From positions 88,474-152,473 of the forward strand of contig NZ_JACJRQ010000019.1 of NCBI RefSeq assembly GCF_014697355.1: DNA of 64,000 nt. Direction: 5' to 3'. The notes beneath the pieces were generated by a model. The model was not told the origin of the DNA and ran no database searches. It worked only from the letters and a program-made list of their open reading frames with translations. The DNA comes from Nostoc calcicola FACHB-3891. GTDB taxonomy: Bacteria; Cyanobacteriota; Cyanobacteriia; Cyanobacteriales; Nostocaceae. This document shows positions 17,252 through 23,845 of this stretch, piece after piece. How positions within the stretch are numbered: position 1 is the first letter of the stretch; every line of letters starts with the position of its first letter. Position numbers and translations under genes: made by a program.

Positions 17252-18352
17252 TCAGATATTCAAGGAAGTATATATATCTTTAGAATTTGCATTGAGGTAG
17301 GGATGTTGTAATTCAACTTTATGTAAAGAAAAATGTTGCAAAACTGCTGTTATCCGTTTTGCTGGTGTATCATTTCCTTGAAGCCAACTATCAAGTAAAC
17401 CATTCGCAATAATTTGGCAACGGTGTGTACCAAAACTTTCACGATCGCTAAATTTATCGTCTGGTTCTTCAGCGATCGCTAACCCTGGTGCAATGAGCTT
17501 AGTAAACAAAGGCACTTGTTCCTGAAAATAAGATTGATGTTCTAAATAAACCCTTTCTAACACTGGGTGAACAGCTTCGTATTTGTTTTTGTCAAAATAA
17601 AGCACTGCGGAATCGCAACGTCCATAATCTGAAGGATTGTAGAGTGCTTTAAATGAGAAAGGAATATCTATAGAGTTGAGTTGGGTAGTCAAAGCATCCA
17701 TAACTGCAACTGCACCTTCTGGGGTTAAGTTGAAATAAACGCGCACAACATTTTGATTTTGATGAGAAGCTGCATTACCAATTGCCATATAGAATCCATT
17801 TTGTACTAGATTCTTAGGCATTCTAATTGCAACTGAGTTACCAACAGTTACATTTCGCTCAGTTGGTTGCAGATGAATATTGCGCTGTATATGTAGTTTC
17901 AAAGCATTCTTATACACCATCAAAACGTCATCGGTTTCTTCTTTAATCACAAGCCAATCATTGCTGAGGTAACCTTCACCCCTGTTGCTTTCATGCAAGC
18001 GTTCATAAAAAGCTACATCTACACCCAAAAGAGTGTTATTTTCTAGATTTTGGTTGAGCGCCAAATTTGTTGTGTCTGCATCAGGAGCAAGAGCAGATTT
18101 CAAAGAACCGTTGTAATAGATACCGTAAAGAAAACTACGCAATTGCAGACTTAAAAACTTGTTCTGGAGATCCAAAGGTAATTGCTGAAAACCAGGAATT
18201 GCTGACTCTGGTAATTCCATTGGTTTGTAGTCTGGGTGCTGAATCCGATAATGAGACTGGATTTCAACTTTATGAATGATGTCCTGTAACGATGTCTGCA
18301 ATGGCTCTGGAATTGCTGATAGTTGAGTTTGCAGGGAATCTAATAGTTGCAT
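17252..18352 (-). CDS. HopA1-family protein, candidate RiPP phospho-Ser/Thr lyase
   Basis: 366 residues from the ATG at 18352; the frame extends to a TTG at 18388, but that stretch is repeat DNA. The sequence is recognisable as the cyanobacterial HopA1 effector-like family: LPLDLQNKFLSLQLRSFLYG, RMPKNLVQNGFYMAIGNA, VRVYFNLTPEGAVAVMDALT, IPFSFKALYNPSDYGRCDSA. HopA1-like proteins pair with APH-like kinases in class V lanthipeptide and thioamitide pathways, where the pair converts Ser/Thr to dehydro-amino acids; the HopA1-like partner is thought to remove phosphate. The kinase gene ends 51 bases upstream, so co-transcription is likely. Function here is inferred from that pairing. Confidence 0.8.
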   Translation of the reverse strand: MQLLDSLQTQLSAIPEPLQTSLQDIIHKVEIQSHYRIQHPDYKPMELPESAIPGFQQLPLDLQNKFLSLQLRSFLYGIYYNGSLKSALAPDADTTNLALNQNLENNTLLGVDVAFYERLHESNRGEGYLSNDWLVIKEETDDVLMVYKNALKLHIQRNIHLQPTERNVTVGNSVAIRMPKNLVQNGFYMAIGNAASHQNQNVVRVYFNLTPEGAVAVMDALTTQLNSIDIPFSFKALYNPSDYGRCDSAVLYFDKNKYEAVHPVLERVYLEHQSYFQEQVPLFTKLIAPGLAIAEEPDDKFSDRESFGTHRCQIIANGLLDSWLQGNDTPAKRITAVLQHFSLHKVELQHPYLNANSKDIYTSLNI

Positions 18353-18403
18353 AATGGCTGCTGTGTAAATAAGAGTAGTTTCTTTCAATCCAAAATCCGC
18401 AAT

Positions 18404-19594
18404 CTAAAATCCAAAATTGACAAGAGATAAGTTTGTTGGATAGAGATCTGATGGTTGCACACCAAAAATCGTTCGTATAGATGCTTCTGGACGACACAAT
18501 AAACTCTTGGCAACCTGAAGCATACAAATACCGGAATTACCAAATCTCTTTTCATACTGGAGTATCGCCTGAATAGATCTAATCAAAGCTAAACCAGCAA
18601 ATTGCATAACTCGTCGCAAGAAATCAGGACGATGTTCTAGTACTTGAGGAAATTCCGCTAAATAACTAGCCACTAACGCCGCCATTGATGGCTGGAGAAG
18701 TTGCAGGGGAGTTGTAGCTAGACGTAATGACTCTTCGATCGCTATATCTTTACCAACGACAATACTATACAACCACATTTGCAGATAGCTGGCTAGCAAA
18801 TTTCCTAAATCATTTGCTGGATCTCCCCAATCGCAACGTTCCCAGTCAATCAACCGAATCACACTCTCACCTGAGAATGATTGTTGAAAAATAGCTTGTT
18901 CCCAATCGAGAGAAATCAGGATATTATTCAGCTTGAGATCGTTATGAGTCAGACAATAAGCACTAAAATTGCTAGCCAAATCTGCGATCGCTTGTCCTAA
19001 GCTATCGTAACGTTGATAAAGGGCGAAAAATTTCAATCCATCGCCAGGAACTCTACCGTAAATTTCTGGTGTAATTCTATCTAGTCCTTGATATAGGTTT
19101 GGAGGTTCTGGATTTGATACATCCTCGCCATTTTGAAAGAATTCTTGATATTCTGGACGGCTAATACTTAGACGATGAATCGATGCCAAAATACTGCCAA
19201 CTACCTTTGCAATGTCAGTGGAAAATAAATTCTCCTTGATGTAGAAATCTGCCAAATCTCGATAGTTACTCAGATAATTAAAAACAATGATGGAATTTTC
19301 GGCATCAAAATGCAATACTTCCGAACAATAGGAACGAATGTGATTAATTTCTGGAAATCTGCTAAAAAAATTATGAATTCTCCATTCGTCAAAAAACTCA
19401 CCAGCAGTTTTTCCTTCTCGATTGTGACGCTCTTGTTTAACTAAAATTTGCTGACCTTTTGGTAAGGTGATTAATAAGTTAAAGTTTTTGGCAGGCTTTA
19501 GCTCAATTTTGCTTAATAATTTTTCTTCTTGAGTACACAATTCCAGAGGAATTAGGTAATCAAAGACATTTTGAGAACTTAATAAAAATGGCAT
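18404..19594 (-). CDS. APH-like kinase, candidate RiPP Ser/Thr phosphotransferase
   Basis: 396 residues with an aminoglycoside-phosphotransferase fold. Catalytic loop HNDLKLNN at 217-224 (Asp219) and metal-binding IDWE at 249-252 are intact, followed by the APH-type DWGDPANDLGNLLASYL. The N-lobe has an ILVKQERHN strand for the ATP-site lysine and a helix with GEFFDEWRIHNFF. In class V lanthipeptide and thioamitide loci, APH-like enzymes phosphorylate precursor Ser/Thr together with a HopA1-like partner. Here it lies between six precursor genes and the HopA1-like gene, same strand, which supports that job over antibiotic resistance. AAGGAAA precedes the ATG. Confidence 0.82.
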   Translation of the reverse strand: MPFLLSSQNVFDYLIPLELCTQEEKLLSKIELKPAKNFNLLITLPKGQQILVKQERHNREGKTAGEFFDEWRIHNFFSRFPEINHIRSYCSEVLHFDAENSIIVFNYLSNYRDLADFYIKENLFSTDIAKVVGSILASIHRLSISRPEYQEFFQNGEDVSNPEPPNLYQGLDRITPEIYGRVPGDGLKFFALYQRYDSLGQAIADLASNFSAYCLTHNDLKLNNILISLDWEQAIFQQSFSGESVIRLIDWERCDWGDPANDLGNLLASYLQMWLYSIVVGKDIAIEESLRLATTPLQLLQPSMAALVASYLAEFPQVLEHRPDFLRRVMQFAGLALIRSIQAILQYEKRFGNSGICMLQVAKSLLCRPEASIRTIFGVQPSDLYPTNLSLVNFGF

Positions 19595-19920
19595 AGTGTC
19601 AGATATTTCCTTGCAAAATTAAAAGTTGCTGTTACTCAATCAAAAAGCTGGAAAATCAATATTATGCTAAACAGAATATTGTTGGTTATGAACATTTTTT
19701 TTGATTGGCGATCGCAGCTGAATTAAGCTCAACTCTACACTCAATAAAAATTCTTGGATTATTCTGGCAAACAAATAAAAAAAATTGTAATTTAGACATA
19801 GAACTCCTATTTTATTGCGTGGAAAAACTCGGACTAAAATCATTGAAAATACTGATTTGCAACTGATATAAAGACACGAGCAATCGCCTCTCTACTCTCT
19901 GCCTACATCAGATAAGAGTG
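19595..19920 (-). other. Gap between precursor array and kinase gene
   Basis: 326 bases with no open frame. No further precursor copy is seen in it, although the array spacer layout ends here. One GCGATCGC octamer at about 19710. Confidence 0.4.
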
Positions 19921-20142
19921 CTATTGCTTGCTGTATGATGTGGCTATAAAGGCAATCTGACCAATCGCATAGATATTGACATATGCTTCAAGTAGTTTTG
20001 TTAAAATTGACATGTCACTGAATTGAGAAGAGTCACCACCAAAAATGGAATCAACATCGCTTAAATCACTGAGAAAGCTTTCCTCTCCTTGGAAGAATTC
20101 AGAGCCAGAAAAATATAGTTCAGAAAGAGTGAGATTTGCCAT
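19921..20142 (-). CDS. Double-glycine precursor peptide, copy 1 (most divergent)
   Basis: 73 residues. Leader MANLTLSELYFSGSEFF.. ends DSIFGG at 35-36; the core begins DSSQFSDMSILTKL and ends ATSYSKQ. Compared with the other five copies it has Phe for Ser before the GG, LLEAYVNIYAIGQ in place of LAEAYVDTYAIGH, and no C-terminal Gly/Tyr tail. No cysteine. It is the last gene of the array in transcription order and nearest the kinase. AAGGAATAATTC precedes the ATG. Confidence 0.8.
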   Translation of the reverse strand: MANLTLSELYFSGSEFFQGEESFLSDLSDVDSIFGGDSSQFSDMSILTKLLEAYVNIYAIGQIAFIATSYSKQ

Positions 20143-20196
20143 GAATTATTCCTTAAATACTTATTATAATTAAGCTGTTCTTCAATCAATCTGGTT

Positions 20197-20276
20197 AGTT
20201 CTTGGGGATTATTAGTAATCAAGAAATTTCATGTATTGAATAGAGATTGCTTTCTACTTTTCATCCCCAAAGAGCT
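20197..20276 (-). ncRNA. Array spacer hairpin 1
   Basis: Arms AGTTCTTGGGGAT (20197-20209) and ATCCCCAAAGAGCT (20263-20276) in the spacer between copies 2 and 1; one C-A mismatch in the stem on the transcript strand. Confidence 0.45.
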
Positions 20277-20311
20277 ATTTAGCTTTGTAATTAACTACAA
20301 AACTATTACTA

Positions 20312-20539
20312 TTACCCCTTACTCTGGCTGAATGACTTGGCTATAAAGGCAATGTGACCAATAGCATAGGTATCAACATATGCTTCAGCCAGTTTTGTCA
20401 AACTTGACAAGTCACTAAAATTAGAAGAGTCACCACCAGAAATCGAATCAATATCCCCTAAATCATTAAGAAAGCTTTCGGTTCCTTCAAACAATTCAGA
20501 GCCAGAAACATATAGTTCAGAAAGAGTAATATTTGCCAT
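20312..20539 (-). CDS. Double-glycine precursor peptide, copy 2
   Basis: 75 residues. Leader of 36 residues (MANITLSELYVSGSELFEG.. to DSISGG) with the acidic, amphipathic FLNDLGDID stretch typical of C39-type leaders in cyanobacteria. Core of 39 residues: DSSNFSDLSSLTKLAEAYVD, then TYAIGHIAFIAKSFSQSKG. The core has many Ser/Thr, one His, and no Cys or Pro. GAGGAATAAGTC precedes the ATG. Confidence 0.85.
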   Translation of the reverse strand: MANITLSELYVSGSELFEGTESFLNDLGDIDSISGGDSSNFSDLSSLTKLAEAYVDTYAIGHIAFIAKSFSQSKG

Positions 20540-20593
20540 GACTTATTCCTCAAGCAATTGTTCTAATTAAGCTGTAGTTGAATTTATTTGGTT

Positions 20594-20672
20594 AGCTCTT
20601 GGGGATTATTGATAATCAAGAAACCTCATGCATTGAATAGAGATGACTTTCTACTTTTATCCCCAAAGAGCT
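20594..20672 (-). ncRNA. Array spacer hairpin 2
   Basis: Arms AGCTCTTGGGGAT (20594-20606) and ATCCCCAAAGAGCT (20659-20672), fully paired apart from one bulged base; a small GATTAT/ATAATC hairpin lies beside the inner side. Confidence 0.5.
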
Positions 20673-20707
20673 ATTTAGCTTTGTAATTAACTACAAAACT
20701 ATTACTA

Positions 20708-20935
20708 TTACCCCTTACTCTGGCTGAATGACTTGGCTATAAAGGTAATATGACCAATAGCATAGGTATCAACATATGCCTCAGCGAGTTTTGTCAAACT
20801 TGACATGTCACTAAAATTAGAAGAGTTACCACCAGAAATCGAATCAACATCGCTTAAATCATTGAGAAAGCTTTCGGCTCCTTCAAACAATTCAGAGCCA
20901 GAAACATATAGTTCAGAAAGAGTAATATTTGCCAT
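20708..20935 (-). CDS. Double-glycine precursor peptide, copy 3
   Basis: 75 residues, almost identical to copy 2: leader ends DSISGG; core NSSNFSDMSSLTKLAEAYVD, then TYAIGHITFIAKSFSQSKG. Differences from copy 2 are conservative (D/N, L/M, A/T). No Cys. GAGGAATAAATC precedes the ATG. Confidence 0.85.
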   Translation of the reverse strand: MANITLSELYVSGSELFEGAESFLNDLSDVDSISGGNSSNFSDMSSLTKLAEAYVDTYAIGHITFIAKSFSQSKG

Positions 20936-20989
20936 GATTTATTCCTCAAGCAATTGTTCTAATTAAGCTGTAGTTGAATTTATTTGGTT

Positions 20990-21069
20990 AGCTCTTGGGG
21001 ATTATTGATAATCAAGAAACCTCATACATTCAATAGAGATGACTTTCTACTTTTCATCCCCAAAGAGCC
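20990..21069 (-). ncRNA. Array spacer hairpin 3
   Basis: Arms AGCTCTTGGGGAT (20990-21002) and ATCCCCAAAGAGCC (21056-21069). The outer pair is G-U on the transcript strand, intermediate between the A-U of spacer 2 and the G-C of spacers 4 and 5. Confidence 0.5.
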
Positions 21070-21098
21070 GTTTAGTTTTGTACTTAACTACTCAAATA

Positions 21099-21329
21099 TT
21101 AGTAGTATGTACCGTTGCTGTAGGACTTAGCTACAAAAGTGATATGACCGATAGCATAGGTATCAACGTATGCTTCAGCTAGTTTTGTCAATGTTGAAAT
21201 ATCACTAAAACCAGCATAGTTACCACCAGAGATGGAATCAACATCGCTTAAATCATTGAGAAAGCTTTCGGTTCCCTGAAACAATTCAGAGCCAGAAACA
21301 TATAGTTCAGAAAGAGTGATATTTGCCAT
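21099..21329 (-). CDS. Double-glycine precursor peptide, copy 4
   Basis: 76 residues. Leader as in other copies, ending DSISGG. The core differs from copies 2-3 at its ends: it starts NYAGFSDISTLTKL and finishes VAKSYSNGTYY, with the middle LAEAYVDTYAIGHITF unchanged. Copies 4-6 therefore form a second core type. No Cys. Confidence 0.85.
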   Translation of the reverse strand: MANITLSELYVSGSELFQGTESFLNDLSDVDSISGGNYAGFSDISTLTKLAEAYVDTYAIGHITFVAKSYSNGTYY

Positions 21330-21383
21330 GATTTATTCCTCAAATTCTTGTTCTAATTAAGCTGTAGTTGAATTTATTTGGTT

Positions 21384-21463
21384 GGCTCTTGGGGATTATT
21401 AGTAGTCAAGAAACCTCATGTTTCAAATAGAGATGACTTTCTAGTTTTCATCCTTTAAGAGCC
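21384..21463 (-). ncRNA. Array spacer hairpin 4
   Basis: Arms GGCTCTTGGGGAT (21384-21396) and ATCCTTTAAGAGCC (21450-21463). The GGCTCTT/AAGAGCC half is fully paired, with a compensatory change relative to spacer 2; the inner half has mismatches. Confidence 0.5.
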
Positions 21464-21492
21464 ATTTAGCTTTGTAATTAACTACAAAACTA

Positions 21493-21723
21493 TTAGTAGT
21501 ATGTACCGTTGCTATAGGACTTAGCTACAAAAGTGACATGACCGATAGCATAGGTATCAACGTATGCTTCAGCTAGTTTTGTTAATGTTGAAATGTCACT
21601 AAAACCAACATAGTTACCACCAGAGATAGAATCAGTATCGCTTAAATCATTGAGAAAGCTTTCGACTCCCTCGAATAATTCAGAGCCAGAAACATATAGT
21701 TCAGAAAGAGTGATATTTGCCAT
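21493..21723 (-). CDS. Double-glycine precursor peptide, copy 5
   Basis: 76 residues, leader ending DSISGG; core NYVGFSDISTLTKLAEAYVD, then TYAIGHVTFVAKSYSNGTYY. Nearly identical to copy 4 (A/V changes, V for I). No Cys. GAGGAATAAATC precedes the ATG. Confidence 0.85.
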   Translation of the reverse strand: MANITLSELYVSGSELFEGVESFLNDLSDTDSISGGNYVGFSDISTLTKLAEAYVDTYAIGHVTFVAKSYSNGTYY

Positions 21724-21777
21724 GATTTATTCCTCAAATACTTGTTGTAATTAAGCTGTAATTGAATTTATTTGGTT

Positions 21778-21857
21778 GGCTCTTGGGGATTGTTGGTAAT
21801 CGAGAAATCTCATATTTAAAATAGAGATAACTTTCTACTTTTTATACCCAAAGAGCC
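21778..21857 (-). ncRNA. Array spacer hairpin 5
   Basis: Arms GGCTCTTGGGGAT (21778-21790) and ATACCCAAAGAGCC (21844-21857), again G-C at the outer pair as in spacer 4. Confidence 0.5.
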
Positions 21858-21886
21858 ATTTAGCTTTGTAATTAACTACAAAACTA

Positions 21887-22117
21887 TTAGTACCATCCAC
21901 CTTTGCTGTAGGACTTGGCTACAAAAGTGACATGACCGATAGCATAGGTATCAACGTATGCTTCAGCCAGTTTTGTTAATGTTGAAATGTCACTAAAACC
22001 ACCATAGTTACCACCAGAGATCGAATCAGCATCGTTTAAATCATTGAGAAAGCTTTCGGCTCCCTCAAATAATTCAAAGCCAGAAACATATAGTTCAGAA
22101 AGAGTGATATTTGCCAT
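21887..22117 (-). CDS. Double-glycine precursor peptide, copy 6 (first in the operon)
   Basis: 76 residues from the ATG at 22117; the frame extends upstream to 22144, but AAGAGGA lies just before 22117 and all other copies start MANITLSEL, so this start is chosen. Leader ends DSISGG; core NYGGFSDISTLTKLAEAYVD, then TYAIGHVTFVAKSYSKGGWY. The tail has Gly-Gly-Trp-Tyr where copies 4-5 have NGTYY. No Cys. The upstream 200 bases should hold the array promoter. Confidence 0.85.
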   Translation of the reverse strand: MANITLSELYVSGFELFEGAESFLNDLNDADSISGGNYGGFSDISTLTKLAEAYVDTYAIGHVTFVAKSYSKGGWY

Positions 22118-22328
22118 TTTTCCTCTTAGAAAACTTGCTTTCAATCAGATTAATTTAACAGGTAATTAAGCTCTGCTTTGCTTCCCTGTTACTGCAATTT
22201 TTATTTAGGAAATTAGCAAAGTCAAGCTTATGAAGCTGTTTAGAAAGACAGATGTCAATGAGTTGAGTCTTTATTGAATTTTATTTTTAAGCAAGAAATA
22301 TATAGTCAACTGTTTTGATTTTGAACTT

Positions 22329-22432
22329 ATACCGTTTCACTTTAATTGTGATACAAATACGTTGGTAGGGGCACGGCATTGCCGTGCCCCTACGCGAAAT
22401 CTATATGTATCAGAGTTTGAGTGAAATGGTAT
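22329..22432. mobile_element. MITE-like element, ATACCRTTTCACT ends
   Basis: Imperfect 27-base terminal inverted repeats, ATACCGTTTCACT...TGATACA and TGTATCA...AGTGAAATGGTAT, around a perfect GTAGGGGCACGGCA / TGCCGTGCCCCTAC hairpin (22365-22393). 104 bp. Confidence 0.7.
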
Positions 22433-22524
22433 TATACCAAGTTGTGATACATAGTATTATTTGCTTGAAAGCTAGTCCAGCAGCGCTTAAATTCAAAACA
22501 ATACTAACTTTGGCAACTTGGTAT

Positions 22525-22615
22525 TACAGCGTATTTCAGGTAAATGAGGTACACGGGTAGGGTAGCACAGCTGTGCTACCCTACAATTATCTGTACCTCA
22601 CCCAATACTGCGTAG
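22525..22615. mobile_element. MITE-like element with GTAGGGTAGCACAGC core
   Basis: Outer imperfect repeats TACAGCGTATT..GGTAAATGAGGTACA and TGTACCTCACCCAATACTGCGTA around the perfect hairpin GTAGGGTAGCACAG/CTGTGCTACCCTAC (22557-22584). Confidence 0.65.
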
Positions 22616-22854
22616 ATTTTGGAATTTCTTGGTTGAGGCAAGCTGTTCTTGAGCAAAGGAAGAAATGGAGGCTGGCGTTGAGTTTTGCCTTCCCTGCCTC
22701 CCCTGCTTAACCGAGCAGTATTGAACGCCGTCCCCCCTTAGCAAGGCCAGGGCTGTGTTAAAACTTTTCATAAAAAAGTGCGTTCTAATATTAGTCACAA
22801 TTAGAACGCACGAAAATATGGAAAAAACTTCAATCACAAAACTCTGCTCACTAA

Positions 22855-22950
22855 TACAGCTATTTTCAGGTAAATAGATTACGCGGTAGGGGCACAGCAT
22901 TGCTGTGCCCCTACAACAGATGTGGTTCAAATACATGAAAACTGCTGTAA
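22855..22950. mobile_element. MITE-like element, TACAGCxxTTTTCAGGTA ends
   Basis: TACAGCTATTTTCAGGTA on the left and TACATGAAAACTGCTGTA on the right flank the hairpin GTAGGGGCACAGCA/TGCTGTGCCCCTAC. The 112-codon minus-strand frame over this region is repeat DNA, not a gene. Confidence 0.7.
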
Positions 22951-22966
22951 ATTAGCACATTGGCTC

Positions 22967-23233
22967 TTATACCAATCTCTGAAATACTTTATCTAGCCCT
23001 AATCTAAAGCTATCCAAAAGTGAATTTACTTGTTGTAGTGAGTTTCCTGGTGATGATACCTCAGGATTCACTGGACTCGATGAATTATTTGTGTCAAATG
23101 TGTTGGGTAACTCTCTGTCAAACCCAGTATATCCTACACCACCCTCTACTTTTTTCGTTTCTCCAACAGTGATTTCATTGAGAAACTGCTTGTTTGTACT
23201 AGGATACAAATCGTAAATTTTTATTCTAACCAT
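22967..23233 (-). CDS. Seventh double-glycine peptide, unrelated core
   Basis: 88 residues from the ATG at 23233 (TGGAG 10 bases upstream; the frame is open further to 23272). The leader MVRIKIYDLYPSTNKQFLNE, then ITVGETKKVEGG, has the IxDLyP...FLNEIT...GG layout of cyanobacterial C39-type leaders and resembles the array leaders (SELYVSG...FLNDL...GG). The 56-residue core is different: VGYTGFDRELPNTFDTNNSS, rich in Ser/Asn/Pro, ending in an amphipathic helix SLLDSFRLGLDKVFQRLV. No Cys. It may be another cargo of the same exporter or a non-RiPP secreted peptide. Confidence 0.6.
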   Translation of the reverse strand: MVRIKIYDLYPSTNKQFLNEITVGETKKVEGGVGYTGFDRELPNTFDTNNSSSPVNPEVSSPGNSLQQVNSLLDSFRLGLDKVFQRLV

Positions 23234-23556
23234 TGACTCAACTCCAGAAATACTTAATGGTAAGCAACACAATTGTGGATAATTTTGATCTTTAATTTCA
23301 AAATTATTCTCTGATATTATTTTGCTCTTAAATTCGGGAAATTCAATAATTTCAAGTTAGTTTTATAGACAAAAGTAAAGAAATTGTGTCTGATAAAGTA
23401 ATGAATTGAACTAAATTTATTTGATTTTTTTGTTCCTTGCATAATGTGTAGGGACACGACGAATCGCGTCCCTATTATCGTTTGAGTAAAGCTTGTTATC
23501 TACCTATAGACTCAGCTTTTTTCTTTTCCAGCTTCCCCTGCTTTTGGTAACTTTGC

Positions 23557-23647
23557 AGGACTTACGCAAACAATAGCCAAAACCCTTATTTTCACGTAGG
23601 GGCAATTCATGAATTGCCCCTACAGCGTGTACTTTTGCGTAAGTCCT
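23557..23647. mobile_element. MITE-like element, AGGACTTACGCAAA ends
   Basis: 91 bp with perfect 14-base terminal inverted repeats AGGACTTACGCAAA / TTTGCGTAAGTCCT and a central perfect palindrome GTAGGGGCAATTCA/TGAATTGCCCCTAC. Confidence 0.8.
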
Positions 23648-23678
23648 ACTTTGGATGGGTGAAGTATAAATGGCGATC

Positions 23679-23811
23679 CAATAGGGTTCGGTTAAGGTTT
23701 TTTGATGAAAATTCTAGATCCAAAGACGCGATAAATCGCCGTCTCTACAAGGACCAATCTTTCGTCTTGACGGCGATTTATGCCCTATGGTGGCTTAACC
23801 GAACCGTATTG
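23679..23811. mobile_element. MITE-like element, CAATAnGGTTCGGTTAAG ends
   Basis: 133 bp with 18-base ends CAATAGGGTTCGGTTAAG / CTTAACCGAACCGTATTG (one mismatch), containing GACGCGATAAATCGCCGTCT. One end of the same type abuts the zeta-toxin-like pseudogene at 43.0 kb; related interiors occur near 32.8 and 42.7 kb. Confidence 0.8.
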
Positions 23812-23845
23812 AATGACGATCGCATCTATCATCCCATCTACCCAA

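Larger units (their letters stand above)
19921..22117 (-). repeat. Six-unit tandem gene array, period 394-397 bp
   Basis: Start-to-start distances are 397, 396, 394, 394 and 394 bases. Both the about 230-base gene and the about 165-base spacer are conserved between units, so the array grew by duplication of a gene-plus-spacer unit. Copies 2-3 and 4-6 form two core classes; copy 1 is the outlier. Confidence 0.9.
23234..23845. other. Gap filled by two MITE-like elements
   Basis: No convincing gene. Contains a GACACGACGAATCGCGTCC palindrome near 23453-23471 and two elements with terminal inverted repeats, listed separately. The 120-codon + frame at 23614 runs through the second element and is rejected. 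Confidence 0.5.

Noticed and set aside
18404..19594. Aminoglycoside resistance kinase
   Set aside because: The fold fits, but the position between precursor genes and a HopA1-family gene makes a peptide-modifying role more likely.
22598..22936. 112-codon minus-strand frame
   Set aside because: Lies across two palindromic elements and CCCTGCC-type repeats.
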